Below are positions 1 through 8,407 of a DNA stretch of 64,000 nucleotides, piece after piece. Within the stretch, counting starts at the first letter, position 1. Every line of letters starts with the position of its first letter. Origin of the DNA: Aureitalea sp. L0-47. GTDB taxonomy: Bacteria > Bacteroidota > Bacteroidia > Flavobacteriales > Flavobacteriaceae. The DNA lies in assembly GCF_026126405.1 (NCBI RefSeq), contig NZ_JAFMTQ010000013.1, positions 1 through 64,000 of the forward strand, written 5' to 3'. A program made the position numbers and the translations under genes. The notes under the pieces were generated by a model. It saw only the letters and a list, made by a program, of their open reading frames with translations. It did no database searches and had not been told where the DNA came from.

Positions 1-64
1 ATCACTTCCGACAATGGTCTATTAATAAAGAATAACAATAAAGAATAATTAATCAACACCCGAC
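1..64. repeat. Direct repeat, left copy (at window edge)
   Basis: These 64 bases are repeated without mismatch at 1375-1438. The left copy begins at the first base of the window, so the full repeat may be longer. It is A+T-rich (AATAAAGAATAACAATAAAG core) and ends in a CCCGAC tract. The two copies bracket one secreted-protein gene (215-940). No transposase is seen. Confidence 0.9.
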
Positions 65-214
65 ATCCACATCTTCCGAAGCAAACGAAGTTTGCGAAGG
101 GAGACCGACACCCAACATCAATTCCACGATTCATCTCAAACTACAATACTAAATAACTGATATAAAGCACTTTGATGAATATTTTGTATATTTAAGTACA
201 AACAACCACTAATC

Positions 215-940
215 ATGAAAACAAAATACCTCCTGCTGCTACTCACATTATTTTTTGCAACCTCAAACATCTCATCACAGGATATCCTTGGCGGAATACA
301 ACAGGTCGCCGCGATGGAGAACGAGGAAAGCGGAGTAGAAAATTCGAATGAAGGTTCCGATGAAGTGCAACAACAGGCTGAAGACTGGTGGGACCAGGAA
401 GTAGATGAAAATGCAGCATTTCTTGCAGGTTTAGAAGACCCGGATGAAAAATGCATTGCTATGTTGATGATCTGGGCTCACGGATATCAGAAATTGAAAA
501 ACGAGACGCATGATACCGCAGATTGTAAAAGGAGATACGATCTCTATGGCATGCAGATTTTATCACTTACCGCTGGAAATACCATGATTTACTGCACGGA
601 AGACCTCTACAACTATGGGGAAGATGACTTAGGAGTCATAGCAGAAAAGTTCTTTGATAATTATTTCGAAAACATTGGAGAATATATTGCCAGTAGCACT
701 CCTGATGCCGAGTTGCGCTACGACGGTTATGGGAATAAGGCCTTCTTCGCTAAAAAGTTACACTGGGTATTGGACAATTTTAACGACCGTTCGGTTAAGA
801 ATAATAATCTCTCTCATTCAACTTCGCTTTACCTCGGAGCAACTCTTATGGATATCCTCAATTATCTCGAACCCTATAATTATATACATAACGTTGCTCT
901 TTTAGGACGCGCTATGGACGAATTAGGCTGCGGAGGGTAA
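215..940 (+). CDS. Secreted protein of unknown function
   Basis: I do not recognise this 241-residue protein. The N-terminus (MKTKYLLLLLTLFFATSNISSQ) is a clear Sec signal peptide, with cleavage likely near residue 22. It has no lipobox cysteine, so a periplasmic, outer-membrane-associated or secreted location is expected. Residues about 28-65 are strongly acidic and rich in E, Q and N. The rest is mixed helical-looking sequence with scattered cysteines (for example CIAML, DCKRRY, YCTED and LGCGG at the extreme C-terminus), some of which could form disulfides. There is no type IX sorting domain. The ATG at 215 is chosen because it starts the signal peptide. It stands alone between repeat-rich intergenic stretches. 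The coding call is firm; the function is unknown. Confidence 0.8.
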   Translation: MKTKYLLLLLTLFFATSNISSQDILGGIQQVAAMENEESGVENSNEGSDEVQQQAEDWWDQEVDENAAFLAGLEDPDEKCIAMLMIWAHGYQKLKNETHDTADCKRRYDLYGMQILSLTAGNTMIYCTEDLYNYGEDDLGVIAEKFFDNYFENIGEYIASSTPDAELRYDGYGNKAFFAKKLHWVLDNFNDRSVKNNNLSHSTSLYLGATLMDILNYLEPYNYIHNVALLGRAMDELGCGG

Positions 941-1374
941 AGCGACGCTAATCTCAAATTCCAAATCTCAAATAACGAATTCCAAAAATTCAGTTTTCAG
1001 TTGTGGGTTATCGGTTAGCGTGATAGGTATGTTCGTATGCCTGCACTGAGCATAGTCGAAGGGTGCGTATGTTCGTATGTTTAAAGGTATCAAAATACCA
1101 GTAGTGCAGCGACTCACAATTAAAGACTACATTAGATCGCTGCGCTGTTAGGTTTTTAGATATTAGATTTTAGACTAAAGCCTTCTAACTTCAATCTTCC
1201 GACTCACTACTCACCCTTCACCTCTCACTACTGGAAAGTAGCGCTTCGCTCTTAGTATTTTAAATTCTTGGATTCTTAGACTACTTACACCCGGACATCC
1301 GACAACTAAAAGTTGGTGAGTTTAAAAGTTTAGGTGTTTAAAAAGTAATGCTCACACTTTGATCATGCCAAGGT

Positions 1375-1438
1375 ATCACTTCCGACAATGGTCTATTAAT
1401 AAAGAATAACAATAAAGAATAATTAATCAACACCCGAC
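1375..1438. repeat. Direct repeat, right copy
   Basis: Identical over 64 bases to positions 1-64. After the shared CCCGAC the two copies diverge, which fixes the right boundary. On the left, this copy is preceded by AAGGT, and the corresponding flank of the other copy lies outside the window. Confidence 0.9.
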
Positions 1439-1463
1439 TCTCGACTTCGAACTCCCGACTCCC

Positions 1464-1487
1464 GACTTTAGACTTTAGACTTTAGAC
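1464..1487. repeat. Tandem GACTTTA repeat
   Basis: Three exact copies of the 7-mer GACTTTA followed by a partial copy (GAC). It is part of the low-complexity intergenic DNA and could vary by slippage. Confidence 0.85.
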
Positions 1488-1612
1488 CCTGGTATAATAG
1501 TATCGCTTCGCTGTTGGTATCTTAGAATGTTGGAAAAAGACATCGGTCATCCGACATCGGACACCCGACACCCGACACCTAACCCAAAAACTTATCAACA
1601 AAGCACATATAA

Positions 1613-1647
1613 TTTGGAATATTTCCATATATTTGGAATAATTCCAA
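1613..1647 (+). promoter_or_regulatory. Double palindromic operator and -7 box ahead of dnaE
   Basis: Two related palindromes lie in tandem: TGGAATATTTCCA (1615-1627) and TTGGAATAATTCCAA (1633-1647, 7-base arms around a central A). Their equivalent GG bases are 19 bp apart, close to two helical turns. Between them sits TATATTTG (1628-1635), a perfect match to the Bacteroidota -7 element TAnnTTTG. The start codon of the polymerase gene follows at 1649, so a protein on these sites would cover both promoter and start. Inference: this is the binding site of a repressor, possibly a LexA- or HdiR-like SOS regulator. No such regulator gene is in the window. Confidence 0.6.
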
Positions 1648-1648
1648 T

Positions 1649-4645
1649 ATGTTTATTAATACACACACATATTATAGTCTGCGATACGGTACCATAGCCG
1701 TGAAGGAACTGCTGCAACTGGCAAAGGATAAAGGCATTCGTACCCTCGCAGTCACCGATGTCAACAACACCTCGGCCTGCCTGGAGATGCTGCGGGTGGC
1801 GCCTGAGTTCGATATCCGGATCGTGATAGGCGTAGATTTCAGGAACGGTGCGCAGCAACAGTTCGTTATGCTGGCCAGGAACAACGAAGGTTTCCTGAAT
1901 ATCAATCGTTACCTCTCCGCTTTCCTGCACGATGATGGAACTATTCCAAACCGGGTCGAAACACTCCCCCACACCTTTGTGATCTATCCCTTCGGAAGTT
2001 TTGAAGGCGATGAACTACAGGAACACGAATTCATCGGCGTGCGAAAGGAAGAGCTCAACAAGCTGAAATTCTCTCCCTGGAACAAGCGTCGGGAGAAACT
2101 GGTCGTGCTGCAAACCGTCACACATATCAGCAAAAAAGGGTTCAATACCCACCGGCTGCTTCGGGCGATAGACAATAACACCCTGCTCAGCAAGCTCCCG
2201 GTTTCCGAACAAGGCAACGAATACGACAGGCTCTGTTCCGAAGAAGAACTCAAAGAGGCCTTCACCGAATTCCCAGAACTGATCAAGAATACAGAAAAGC
2301 TACTTCAGTCCTGCTCCATCGAATTCGATTTCTCCAAGGAAACCCCTAACAACCAAAGGTCGTACACAGATAATGAGGAACTGGACTACAGATTGCTAAA
2401 GAAACTCGTCTACGAAGGCCTGCCCTATCGTTACGAAACCTCTACCGATACCATCTTGGACCGTATTAAGAAGGAACTGGACATAATTCGGGAGAAGGGG
2501 TTTGTCTCCTACTTCCTCATCAACTGGAAGATCCTGAAATATGCCCGCAGCAAAGGTTATTTCTACGTGGGCCGTGGCAGCGGTGCCAATAGCATAGTCG
2601 CCTACCTGCTACGCATCACTGATGTGGATCCTATAGAGCTCGACCTCTATTTTGAGCGATTCATCAATCTCTACAGGAAGAACCCGCCGGATTTCGATAT
2701 CGACTTCTCCTGGTCAGACCGGGACGACATCACCGAGTTTATGTTCCGAAGGTTTAAGAATACTGCCCTGCTCACGGTGTACAACACTTTTAAATACAGG
2801 GCGTCCATTCGCGAGCTGGGGAAGGTTTTTGGACTCCCAAAAGAAGAACTGGACAGGCTTTCCAAAGGAGATTACGATTTCCGCAGGCTGGACAAGTTGT
2901 CTCAGCTGGTGATCATGTACAGCAGGCGCATACAGGGGTTCCCGAATTACCTGGGGATACATGCAGGCGGCATTCTTATTTCTGAAAAGCCCATCCACTA
3001 TTACACCGCCACCTTCATGCCCCCAAAGGGATTCCCCACCACTCAGTTCGACATGATCGTAGCCGAAGATATCGGGCTGTACAAGTTCGATATACTGAGT
3101 CAGCGAGGCCTCGGGAAGATCAAGGATGCCGTGGAAATAGTGAAATACAACCACCCGAACGATCCGCCTATCGACATACACGATATCAAGCGGTTCAAGG
3201 AGGATGAGCGTATCAAATACCTCCTTCGGAACGCAAAAGCAATTGGCTGTTTTTATGTGGAGTCACCAGCCATGAGGATGCTACTGAGAAAACTCCGGGT
3301 AGACAACTACCTGGGGTTGGTAGCAGCCAGTTCGGTAATACGGCCGGGGGTATCTCAATCGGGAATGATGCGGGAATACATCCTGCGATACCGCTTTCCC
3401 GAAAGACGTAAGGAAGCCCACCCTGTGATGATGGACATCATGCCCGAAACCTATGGGGTGATGGTCTACCAGGAAGATGTGATCAAAGTGGCCCACTACT
3501 TTGGCGGACTTACCCTGGGCGAAGCCGATATGCTGCGCAGGGGGATGTCCGGGAAGTTCCGGTCTCGGGACGAATTTGCCAAAGTGAAAGACCGGTTCTT
3601 CAGCAATTGTAAGGAAACGGGGAAATCGGAAGAGCTCACCAAGGAGATCTGGCGACAGATAGAGAGCTTTGCAGGCTACGCCTTTGCCAAGGGGCATTCG
3701 GCCTCTTATGCAGTGGAAAGCTACCAGAGCCTCTTCCTGAAAGCCTATTACCCTTTGGAATATATGGTCGCCACGGTAAACAATGGCGGCGGATTTTACA
3801 GACCTGAACTATACGTACACGAAGCCCGTATGCACGGTGCCAGGATACTGGCGCCCTGTGTGAATTACAGTCGGGCGGAAACGGTGATCTACGGAAAGGA
3901 TATTTACCTGGGATTTGTATTCCTCCACTCGCTGGAGCGTAAAGTGATCAAGACCATCCTGAAGAACAGGGAAGCTGAAGGGTTCTTTATGAGCCTGGAT
4001 GACTTCCTGGACCGGGTACCGATCTCCATGGAACAGATCTCCATACTCATTAAGATAAATGCCTTTCGGTTTACCAAGAGAAACAAACGCGAACTTTTAT
4101 GGGAAGCACATATGAAAATCAATAAAACAACATTCGACGAGAACATTCAGACACTTTTTCAGACTGAAAAAATAAGTTTTAAGACCCCTGAACTGCCCAG
4201 CACACCGCTGGAAGAAGCCTTTGACGAGATGGAACTCATTGGGTTCCCACTCTCTAATCCTTTCAAACTGTTACTGGCGCCATCGCGTAGTAAGATACGG
4301 GCCAGGCATTTGCCCGATTATGTTGGAAAAACCATCACTATCGAGGGTTACCTGGTAACCGTAAAGAATACGGCTACTTCGGGCGGGAAGCGCATGCATT
4401 TCGGGACCTTCGTGGACCGGGATGGTGATTTTTTAGACACGGTACATTTCCCCCCGGTGGCGGCGAGGTATCGTTTCCGGGGAAAAGGGATCTATGGGAT
4501 CACGGGCAAAGTAGTAGAGGAATTCGACTGCATCACTATCGAAGTAACCAAGATGGTGCGCTATCCTATCATTGAGGACCCGCGCTATTCAGCGAATGAT
4601 TCCACTGCGAAGTTGCATTCGAAGCGGTATAAGAATAGAGTGTGA
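1649..4645 (+). CDS. dnaE: DnaE-type DNA polymerase III alpha subunit, short damage-associated form
   Basis: A 998-residue C-family DNA polymerase. The N-terminus (HTYYSLRYG, then TDVNNTS) is the PHP domain. The polymerase active site carries the PDFDIDF motif (Asp348, 350 and 352). A helix-hairpin-helix region follows, and an OB-fold-like segment lies near residues 890-975. It is about 150 residues shorter than typical replicative DnaE, as seen in DnaE2/DnaE3-type accessory polymerases. The next gene in the same direction is a Y-family polymerase. This pairing is known from mutasome-type SOS loci in many bacteria, so an error-prone role in translesion synthesis is likely but inferred. The ATG at 1649 gives the expected PHP start and lies only 2 bases after a palindromic operator. 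By eye its codon use looks richer in G+C than much of the window. It could instead be a general second alpha subunit. Confidence 0.85.
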   Translation: MFINTHTYYSLRYGTIAVKELLQLAKDKGIRTLAVTDVNNTSACLEMLRVAPEFDIRIVIGVDFRNGAQQQFVMLARNNEGFLNINRYLSAFLHDDGTIPNRVETLPHTFVIYPFGSFEGDELQEHEFIGVRKEELNKLKFSPWNKRREKLVVLQTVTHISKKGFNTHRLLRAIDNNTLLSKLPVSEQGNEYDRLCSEEELKEAFTEFPELIKNTEKLLQSCSIEFDFSKETPNNQRSYTDNEELDYRLLKKLVYEGLPYRYETSTDTILDRIKKELDIIREKGFVSYFLINWKILKYARSKGYFYVGRGSGANSIVAYLLRITDVDPIELDLYFERFINLYRKNPPDFDIDFSWSDRDDITEFMFRRFKNTALLTVYNTFKYRASIRELGKVFGLPKEELDRLSKGDYDFRRLDKLSQLVIMYSRRIQGFPNYLGIHAGGILISEKPIHYYTATFMPPKGFPTTQFDMIVAEDIGLYKFDILSQRGLGKIKDAVEIVKYNHPNDPPIDIHDIKRFKEDERIKYLLRNAKAIGCFYVESPAMRMLLRKLRVDNYLGLVAASSVIRPGVSQSGMMREYILRYRFPERRKEAHPVMMDIMPETYGVMVYQEDVIKVAHYFGGLTLGEADMLRRGMSGKFRSRDEFAKVKDRFFSNCKETGKSEELTKEIWRQIESFAGYAFAKGHSASYAVESYQSLFLKAYYPLEYMVATVNNGGGFYRPELYVHEARMHGARILAPCVNYSRAETVIYGKDIYLGFVFLHSLERKVIKTILKNREAEGFFMSLDDFLDRVPISMEQISILIKINAFRFTKRNKRELLWEAHMKINKTTFDENIQTLFQTEKISFKTPELPSTPLEEAFDEMELIGFPLSNPFKLLLAPSRSKIRARHLPDYVGKTITIEGYLVTVKNTATSGGKRMHFGTFVDRDGDFLDTVHFPPVAARYRFRGKGIYGITGKVVEEFDCITIEVTKMVRYPIIEDPRYSANDSTAKLHSKRYKNRV

Positions 4646-4654
4646 ATTAATCAA

Positions 4655-5040
4655 TTTCTTTTTGTTTCTCTTCTTTTTTGCATTGCCCAAAAAAGAAGCA
4701 AAAAACTCTAGCGCTGCAGAGCACTTGTTCACCCGCCATGTCTTTACCTCGCAACTAAAGGAACTCACCACCTTCGGTGGTTCAAACAGCCTTTAGTTGT
4801 CCTCTCGGTTGCATCCGGCGGGTCCCGAAGTCGTCTCTGAGGCGCAGTTTTTAGCTCTGGCCATAGTTAAAACCCTTTTCGTCAGTATAGATGAGTAATT
4901 TCCGTGAAGAAATCGCGAAGCCTTGTAGTGATTTTAGGAAATTATGAATGGTTTTGGACCGAAGGACCAAAAATACCTACGAAAAGGCGCCGTTTTCTTT
5001 GGTTCGTTTCTTTTGGGCGAGCAAAAGAAATGAACGGAAA
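4655..5040. repeat. Structured repeat element with inverted end hairpins between dnaE and dinB
   Basis: This gene-free stretch is dense in secondary structure. The left end has a 10-bp hairpin (arms 4671-4680 and 4688-4697, loop CATTGCC). The right end has a 9-bp hairpin (arms 5007-5015 and 5022-5030, loop GGCGAG). The right hairpin resembles the left one in inverted orientation (TTTTGC..GCCCAAAA on opposite strands), so they act like terminal inverted repeats. Inside, ACCCGCC (4731-4737) pairs with GGCGGGT (4817-4823), CAACTAAAGG (4752-4761) with CCTTTAGTTG (4790-4799), and ACCACC (4767-4772) with GGTGGT (4776-4781). It looks like a REP- or MITE-like dispersed element, but no second copy lies in this window to prove it. 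Confidence 0.55.
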
Positions 5041-5062
5041 CTAATTACTGGAAAAAATAAGA

Positions 5063-6280
5063 ATGTTCAATACCCGCAACATAGTCCACATGGACCTCGA
5101 CACTTTCTTCGTATCCTGCGAGCGCTTGCTCGACAGCCGACTGGAAGGAAAACCCGTGCTTATTGGCGGCACCAGCGACCGTGGGGTCGTGGCGTCCTGC
5201 AGCTACGAGGCACGCTCTTTCGGAATACACTCTGCCATGCCCATGCGCCTGGCAAAACAACTATGTCCGGAAGCTATAGTGCTTAGGGGGAATTCAGGGA
5301 TATACAGTAAATTCTCCAATTCCGTTACCGACATCATCAAGGAAAGTGTTCCACTCTACGAAAAAACCTCGGTAGATGAATTTTACATCGACCTCACCGG
5401 GATGGATAAGTTCTTTGGCTGTCATAAACTGGCCAGTGAGATCCGCAAGCGTATCATCAAAGAAACCGGGCTTCCTATCTCCTTCGGATTGTCCATCAAT
5501 AAAACCGTTTCCAAGATCGCCACCGGAGAGGCCAAACCCAATAACCAGATACAGGTAGTGCACGGCCATGAAAAACCCTTCCTCTCCCCGCTTTCGGTGA
5601 GCAAGATCCCCATGGTGGGAAAAGTGACCTATCGCCAGCTGTGCGACCTGGGGATCAAGCGCATCAGGACCATACAGGAAATGCCAGTCGAAATGATGAC
5701 AAAGGTCTTCGGGAAGAATGGCCAGCTGATCTGGAAGAAGGCCAATGGCATCGACAACAGTCCGGTAGTTCAGTACAACGAACGCAAGTCCATCTCCACC
5801 GAACGCACTTTCGACCGTGACACTACCGACGTAAAAAAACTAGAGAGTATCATCATAGGCATGGCCGAAAACCTGATCTATCAGCTTAGGCGGGGCAACA
5901 AACTAACCGCTTGTGTTACTTTTAAAATTCGCTATTCCGATTTTCAGACCTACACCCAGCAAAGGCGTATTCCCTACAGTTCGGCAGATCATAAGATCAT
6001 GCCTGTTGTAATGGAGCTCTACAAGAACCTCTACCAGCGCAGACTATTGGTTCGATTGGTGGGTGTGCGGTTCAGTCATTTGGTAGAAGGAGGCCAGCAG
6101 ATCGACCTGTTTGAAGACAATGAAAAGATCATTAACCTCTACCAGGCTATGGACCGTATGCGGGAGCGCTACGGCGACCGGGCAGTGATAAAAGCAGCAG
6201 GCATGGGAGCCAAAAGTATAAGCAGGTGGAATCCCTTTACTGGTGAACCTCCCCCACTACTGGCGAACAGGCGGCGATAA
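5063..6280 (+). CDS. dinB: Y-family DNA polymerase (DNA polymerase IV)
   Basis: A 405-residue translesion polymerase. The palm metal ligands are visible as MDLDTFFVSCE (Asp11) and SVDEFYIDLTG (Asp105, Glu106). The finger motif YEARSFGIHSAMP follows the first ligand, and a helix-hairpin-helix region (VGKVTYRQLCDLGIKRIRTIQ) and little-finger domain come after. Length fits DinB. It copies across damaged bases with low fidelity. It lies downstream of the short DnaE on the same strand but 417 bases away, with a structured repeat in between, so it may have its own promoter. The ATG at 5063 is preceded by an A-rich stretch rather than a Shine-Dalgarno. An ImuB-type inactive role is unlikely because the catalytic carboxylates are present. 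Confidence 0.92.
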   Translation: MFNTRNIVHMDLDTFFVSCERLLDSRLEGKPVLIGGTSDRGVVASCSYEARSFGIHSAMPMRLAKQLCPEAIVLRGNSGIYSKFSNSVTDIIKESVPLYEKTSVDEFYIDLTGMDKFFGCHKLASEIRKRIIKETGLPISFGLSINKTVSKIATGEAKPNNQIQVVHGHEKPFLSPLSVSKIPMVGKVTYRQLCDLGIKRIRTIQEMPVEMMTKVFGKNGQLIWKKANGIDNSPVVQYNERKSISTERTFDRDTTDVKKLESIIIGMAENLIYQLRRGNKLTACVTFKIRYSDFQTYTQQRRIPYSSADHKIMPVVMELYKNLYQRRLLVRLVGVRFSHLVEGGQQIDLFEDNEKIINLYQAMDRMRERYGDRAVIKAAGMGAKSISRWNPFTGEPPPLLANRRR

Positions 6281-6284
6281 GACC

Positions 6285-6378
6285 GTCAGTTCGAGTGATC
6301 CGCCAAAGGCGGATTGTATCGAGAACCACCTCTCGATACGTTCTTTTACGCTTCGCTACAAAGAACACTCGAAGTGAC
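6285..6378. repeat. Cloverleaf-forming repeat-like element
   Basis: An outer stem (6285-6297 with 6366-6378, 12 of 13 pairs) encloses three adjacent hairpins: TCCGCC/GGCGGA (6299-6313), GTATCGAGA/TCTCGATAC (6316-6339) and TTCTTT/AAAGAA (6341-6365). The spacers between stems are 0-2 bases, giving a compact four-way junction. It is not a tRNA: there is no T-loop, anticodon stem or CCA context. Its position just after dinB suggests a dispersed palindromic element that may also act as a transcription barrier. Confidence 0.6.
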
Positions 6379-6391
6379 AAATTATTTCTAA

Positions 6392-6399
6392 TACGTTTG
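6392..6399 (+). promoter_or_regulatory. -7 promoter element for sdaA
   Basis: TACGTTTG matches the TAnnTTTG consensus and ends 35 bases before the sdaA start. A second near match, TACATTTA (6410-6417), is closer to the gene. No clear -33 TTG/TTTG is seen at the usual spacing, so the call is tentative. Confidence 0.4.
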
Positions 6400-6434
6400 C
6401 ATAAAATCTTACATTTACCCAGCAAAACAACCAT

Positions 6435-7859
6435 ATGGAAAGCATTAGCGTATTCGATATGCTCAAAATAGGTGTGGGTCCTTCCAGTTCCCATACCCTT
6501 GGTCCGTGGCGTGCGGCAAACCGCTGGGTTAAGGAACTAAAAAAAAGCGACCAACTAAAGAACATCAATTCTGTTCAGGTGCAGCTCTACGGTTCACTAT
6601 CTCTCACAGGAAAAGGACATGCTACCGATATCGCTTCCATCTTGGGCCTCATGGGAACAGATCCCGTAACCTACCCAATTGAGAACATCACTTCGGAAAT
6701 AGAACTTGTTCGACTCTATAAACGACTTAATCTAGGGGGTGAACACATGATAGAATTTAACCTCGAGGAAAACATTAGGTTCAACCGAAAGTTTCTACCC
6801 TTTCATCCCAATGGAATAACTTTCACCGCCATTTTAAAAGATGGTTCAAAAAGGTCCCAAACCTATTATTCAATAGGTGGTGGGTTTGTGGTTCAGAAAG
6901 AACGAAAACGCAAGAAAATAAAAATGGAGCAATTCAGTCATTTCCCATACCGCGTTGAATCGGCAACCGAACTGCTCCGTTTTTGTTCAGAAACCAACAA
7001 ACCAATTAGTGAAATTGTAATGGAAAACGAACTTTCCATGCGTTCAAAAGACGAGATCGAGGCCGGATTAAAATCCATTTGGGATGTGATGCTCAATTCC
7101 ATGTACACCGGCTGTCATACCGAAGGAACGCTGCCTGGCGGATTGAATGTAAAACGAAGAGCTTTCGAAATTCACAAAAACCTAATCGGTTCCACTCTAT
7201 ATAGCGACCCCTACGAATGGATTCCAGTAATTAGAAATACTGAAGTTAAGTTCAGACAGATACTCAAATGGGTAAGTTGTTTTGCCTTATCGGTTAACGA
7301 GGTAAACGCATCGCTGGGCCGAGTTGTTACCGCCCCTACCAATGGAAGTGCGGGAGTAATTCCAGCCGTGCTCATGTATTACCTGGTCATTGAAAATCAC
7401 GATGGAAACTTCGATGACATCTTCAGATTTCTTCTCGTAGCAAGCGAAATAGGCAGCCTGTTTAAGAAGGGGGCTACAATATCTGCTGCCATGGGAGGAT
7501 GCCAGGCCGAAATAGGAGTTTCTTCCGCCATGGCCGCAGGAGCACTTGCAGAAATTATGGGCGGCTCTCCGGAGCAAGTGTTGATGGCCGCCGAGATTGC
7601 TATGGAACATCACCTAGGACTAACCTGCGATCCGATCGCCGGACTCGTTCAGATCCCGTGTATTGAACGAAATGCCATGGGTGCTATAAAGGCTATCAAC
7701 GCCTGTGAAATGGCCCTGGATTCCGATCCTAGTCATGCCAAGATCCCACTGGACAAGGTAATCGCCACCATGTGGGCGACTGCTCAGGATATGGGTAAAA
7801 AATATAAAGAAACAAGTGAGGGAGGCCTGGCAGTACAGGTAAATATTTCCGACTGCTAA
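6435..7859 (+). CDS. sdaA: L-serine ammonia-lyase, iron-sulfur dependent, single chain
   Basis: This enzyme deaminates L-serine to pyruvate and ammonia in the cytoplasm. The 474-residue chain has both domains of the single-polypeptide type: an N-terminal beta domain with the serine-binding [10 protein letters not shown] motif, and a C-terminal alpha domain with [15 protein letters not shown]. Cysteines 356 (GGCQAE), 398 (LTCDPIAG) and 409 (QIPCIERN) match the three ligands of the 4Fe-4S cluster. The chain ends in Cys474. In the Legionella enzyme a C-terminal cysteine folds back onto the cluster (tail-in-mouth), and the same is likely here. It converges with the next gene, with a 3-base gap between stop codons. 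Confidence 0.95.
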   Translation: MESISVFDMLKIGVGPSSSHTLGPWRAANRWVKELKKSDQLKNINSVQVQLYGSLSLTGKGHATDIASILGLMGTDPVTYPIENITSEIELVRLYKRLNLGGEHMIEFNLEENIRFNRKFLPFHPNGITFTAILKDGSKRSQTYYSIGGGFVVQKERKRKKIKMEQFSHFPYRVESATELLRFCSETNKPISEIVMENELSMRSKDEIEAGLKSIWDVMLNSMYTGCHTEGTLPGGLNVKRRAFEIHKNLIGSTLYSDPYEWIPVIRNTEVKFRQILKWVSCFALSVNEVNASLGRVVTAPTNGSAGVIPAVLMYYLVIENHDGNFDDIFRFLLVASEIGSLFKKGATISAAMGGCQAEIGVSSAMAAGALAEIMGGSPEQVLMAAEIAMEHHLGLTCDPIAGLVQIPCIERNAMGAIKAINACEMALDSDPSHAKIPLDKVIATMWATAQDMGKKYKETSEGGLAVQVNISDC

Positions 7860-7862
7860 ACC

Positions 7863-8327
7863 TTATTCAGTCTTGCAACTACTTCTTCTGCGAGAGTCGA
7901 TAAGATGTACGATCTTCCAGCCGTCGTTGGTTTTCGCAAGTGTAAATGCGTTCGCACCACAATGCCTAAAGGATCCGTTTAGCCAAAACTCATAAGGCGT
8001 CCATACATGCGCGAGGTTACCATCGATCTGTACTTTATAGTCAAGCAAACGCTCTTCCCATTTTTGTTCGGCTGGCCTATTCCCAATTGCTTTGATAAAA
8101 TCCTCACCATTGCTATCGTTCACCATATGCTCACCTTCTTTATTTGTAAAAACCGTTTGAGTGGGCAAATCTTTAACCATCACAGACCTCATTTTTACAG
8201 TATCTCCTTGGTGGAAGCCTTCAAAAAAGGTATCGATCACACCACGGGCATCGGCTTCAGTGAAATTGCTTTGAGCGCTAATAAATATTGAGGACAGGAA
8301 GATTGAAACGTAGACAAATATTTTCAT
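7863..8327 (-). CDS. Secreted NTF2/SnoaL-like protein
   Basis: A 154-residue protein with a signal peptide (residues 1-19, ending FISAQS). The mature part looks like a cone-shaped NTF2-like fold of the DUF4440/SnoaL type: an N-terminal helix (EADARGVIDTFFEGFHQGD), a middle strand segment, and C-terminal strands (HVWTPYEFWLNGSFRHCGAN, then DGWKIVHLIDSRRR). Members of this group bind small molecules or act as minor enzymes; the substrate here cannot be told. It starts with ATG just across from panB, leaving an 80-base divergent gap. No partner gene suggests a pathway. Confidence 0.7.
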   Translation of the reverse strand: MKIFVYVSIFLSSIFISAQSNFTEADARGVIDTFFEGFHQGDTVKMRSVMVKDLPTQTVFTNKEGEHMVNDSNGEDFIKAIGNRPAEQKWEERLLDYKVQIDGNLAHVWTPYEFWLNGSFRHCGANAFTLAKTNDGWKIVHLIDSRRRSSCKTE

Positions 8328-8407
8328 GTGGTGCTATATTATAGGTTGTTCAGTTAAAGAGTTTGAAAATTAGTACTTTTACCCGTCAAATTGTTACACC
8401 CTTCTAT

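Larger units (their letters stand above)
941..1648. other. Repeat-rich non-coding stretch of about 700 bp
   Basis: I see no convincing gene here. The stretch is built from short degenerate repeats: TCTCAAAT-type runs at 950-980, two copies of GTATGTTCGTATG (1027-1039 and 1067-1079), three tandem GACTTTA units (1464-1487), and ACACCCG-type repeats near 1550-1580. It also contains the right copy of the 64-bp direct repeat. The last 40 bases carry the control region of the downstream polymerase gene. Confidence 0.8.

Noticed and set aside
136-456. 106-codon minus-strand frame over the secreted-protein gene
   Set aside because: It is antisense to a gene with a clear signal peptide and its translation is serine-rich low-complexity sequence, typical of a shadow frame.
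1-1438. Long direct repeats as insertion-sequence ends or attachment sites
   Set aside because: There is no transposase, integrase or terminal inverted repeat; the enclosed gene is a secreted protein.
2714-3181. 155-codon minus-strand frame inside dnaE
   Set aside because: Antisense to the conserved polymerase core; translation shows no domain or signal.
4948-5286. 112-codon plus-strand frame across the dinB start
   Set aside because: It overlaps the conserved DinB N-terminus in another frame and reads through the structured repeat; no family features.
6285-6378. Cloverleaf fold as a tRNA gene
   Set aside because: Arm lengths, loops and the absence of T-loop and anticodon features rule out a tRNA.
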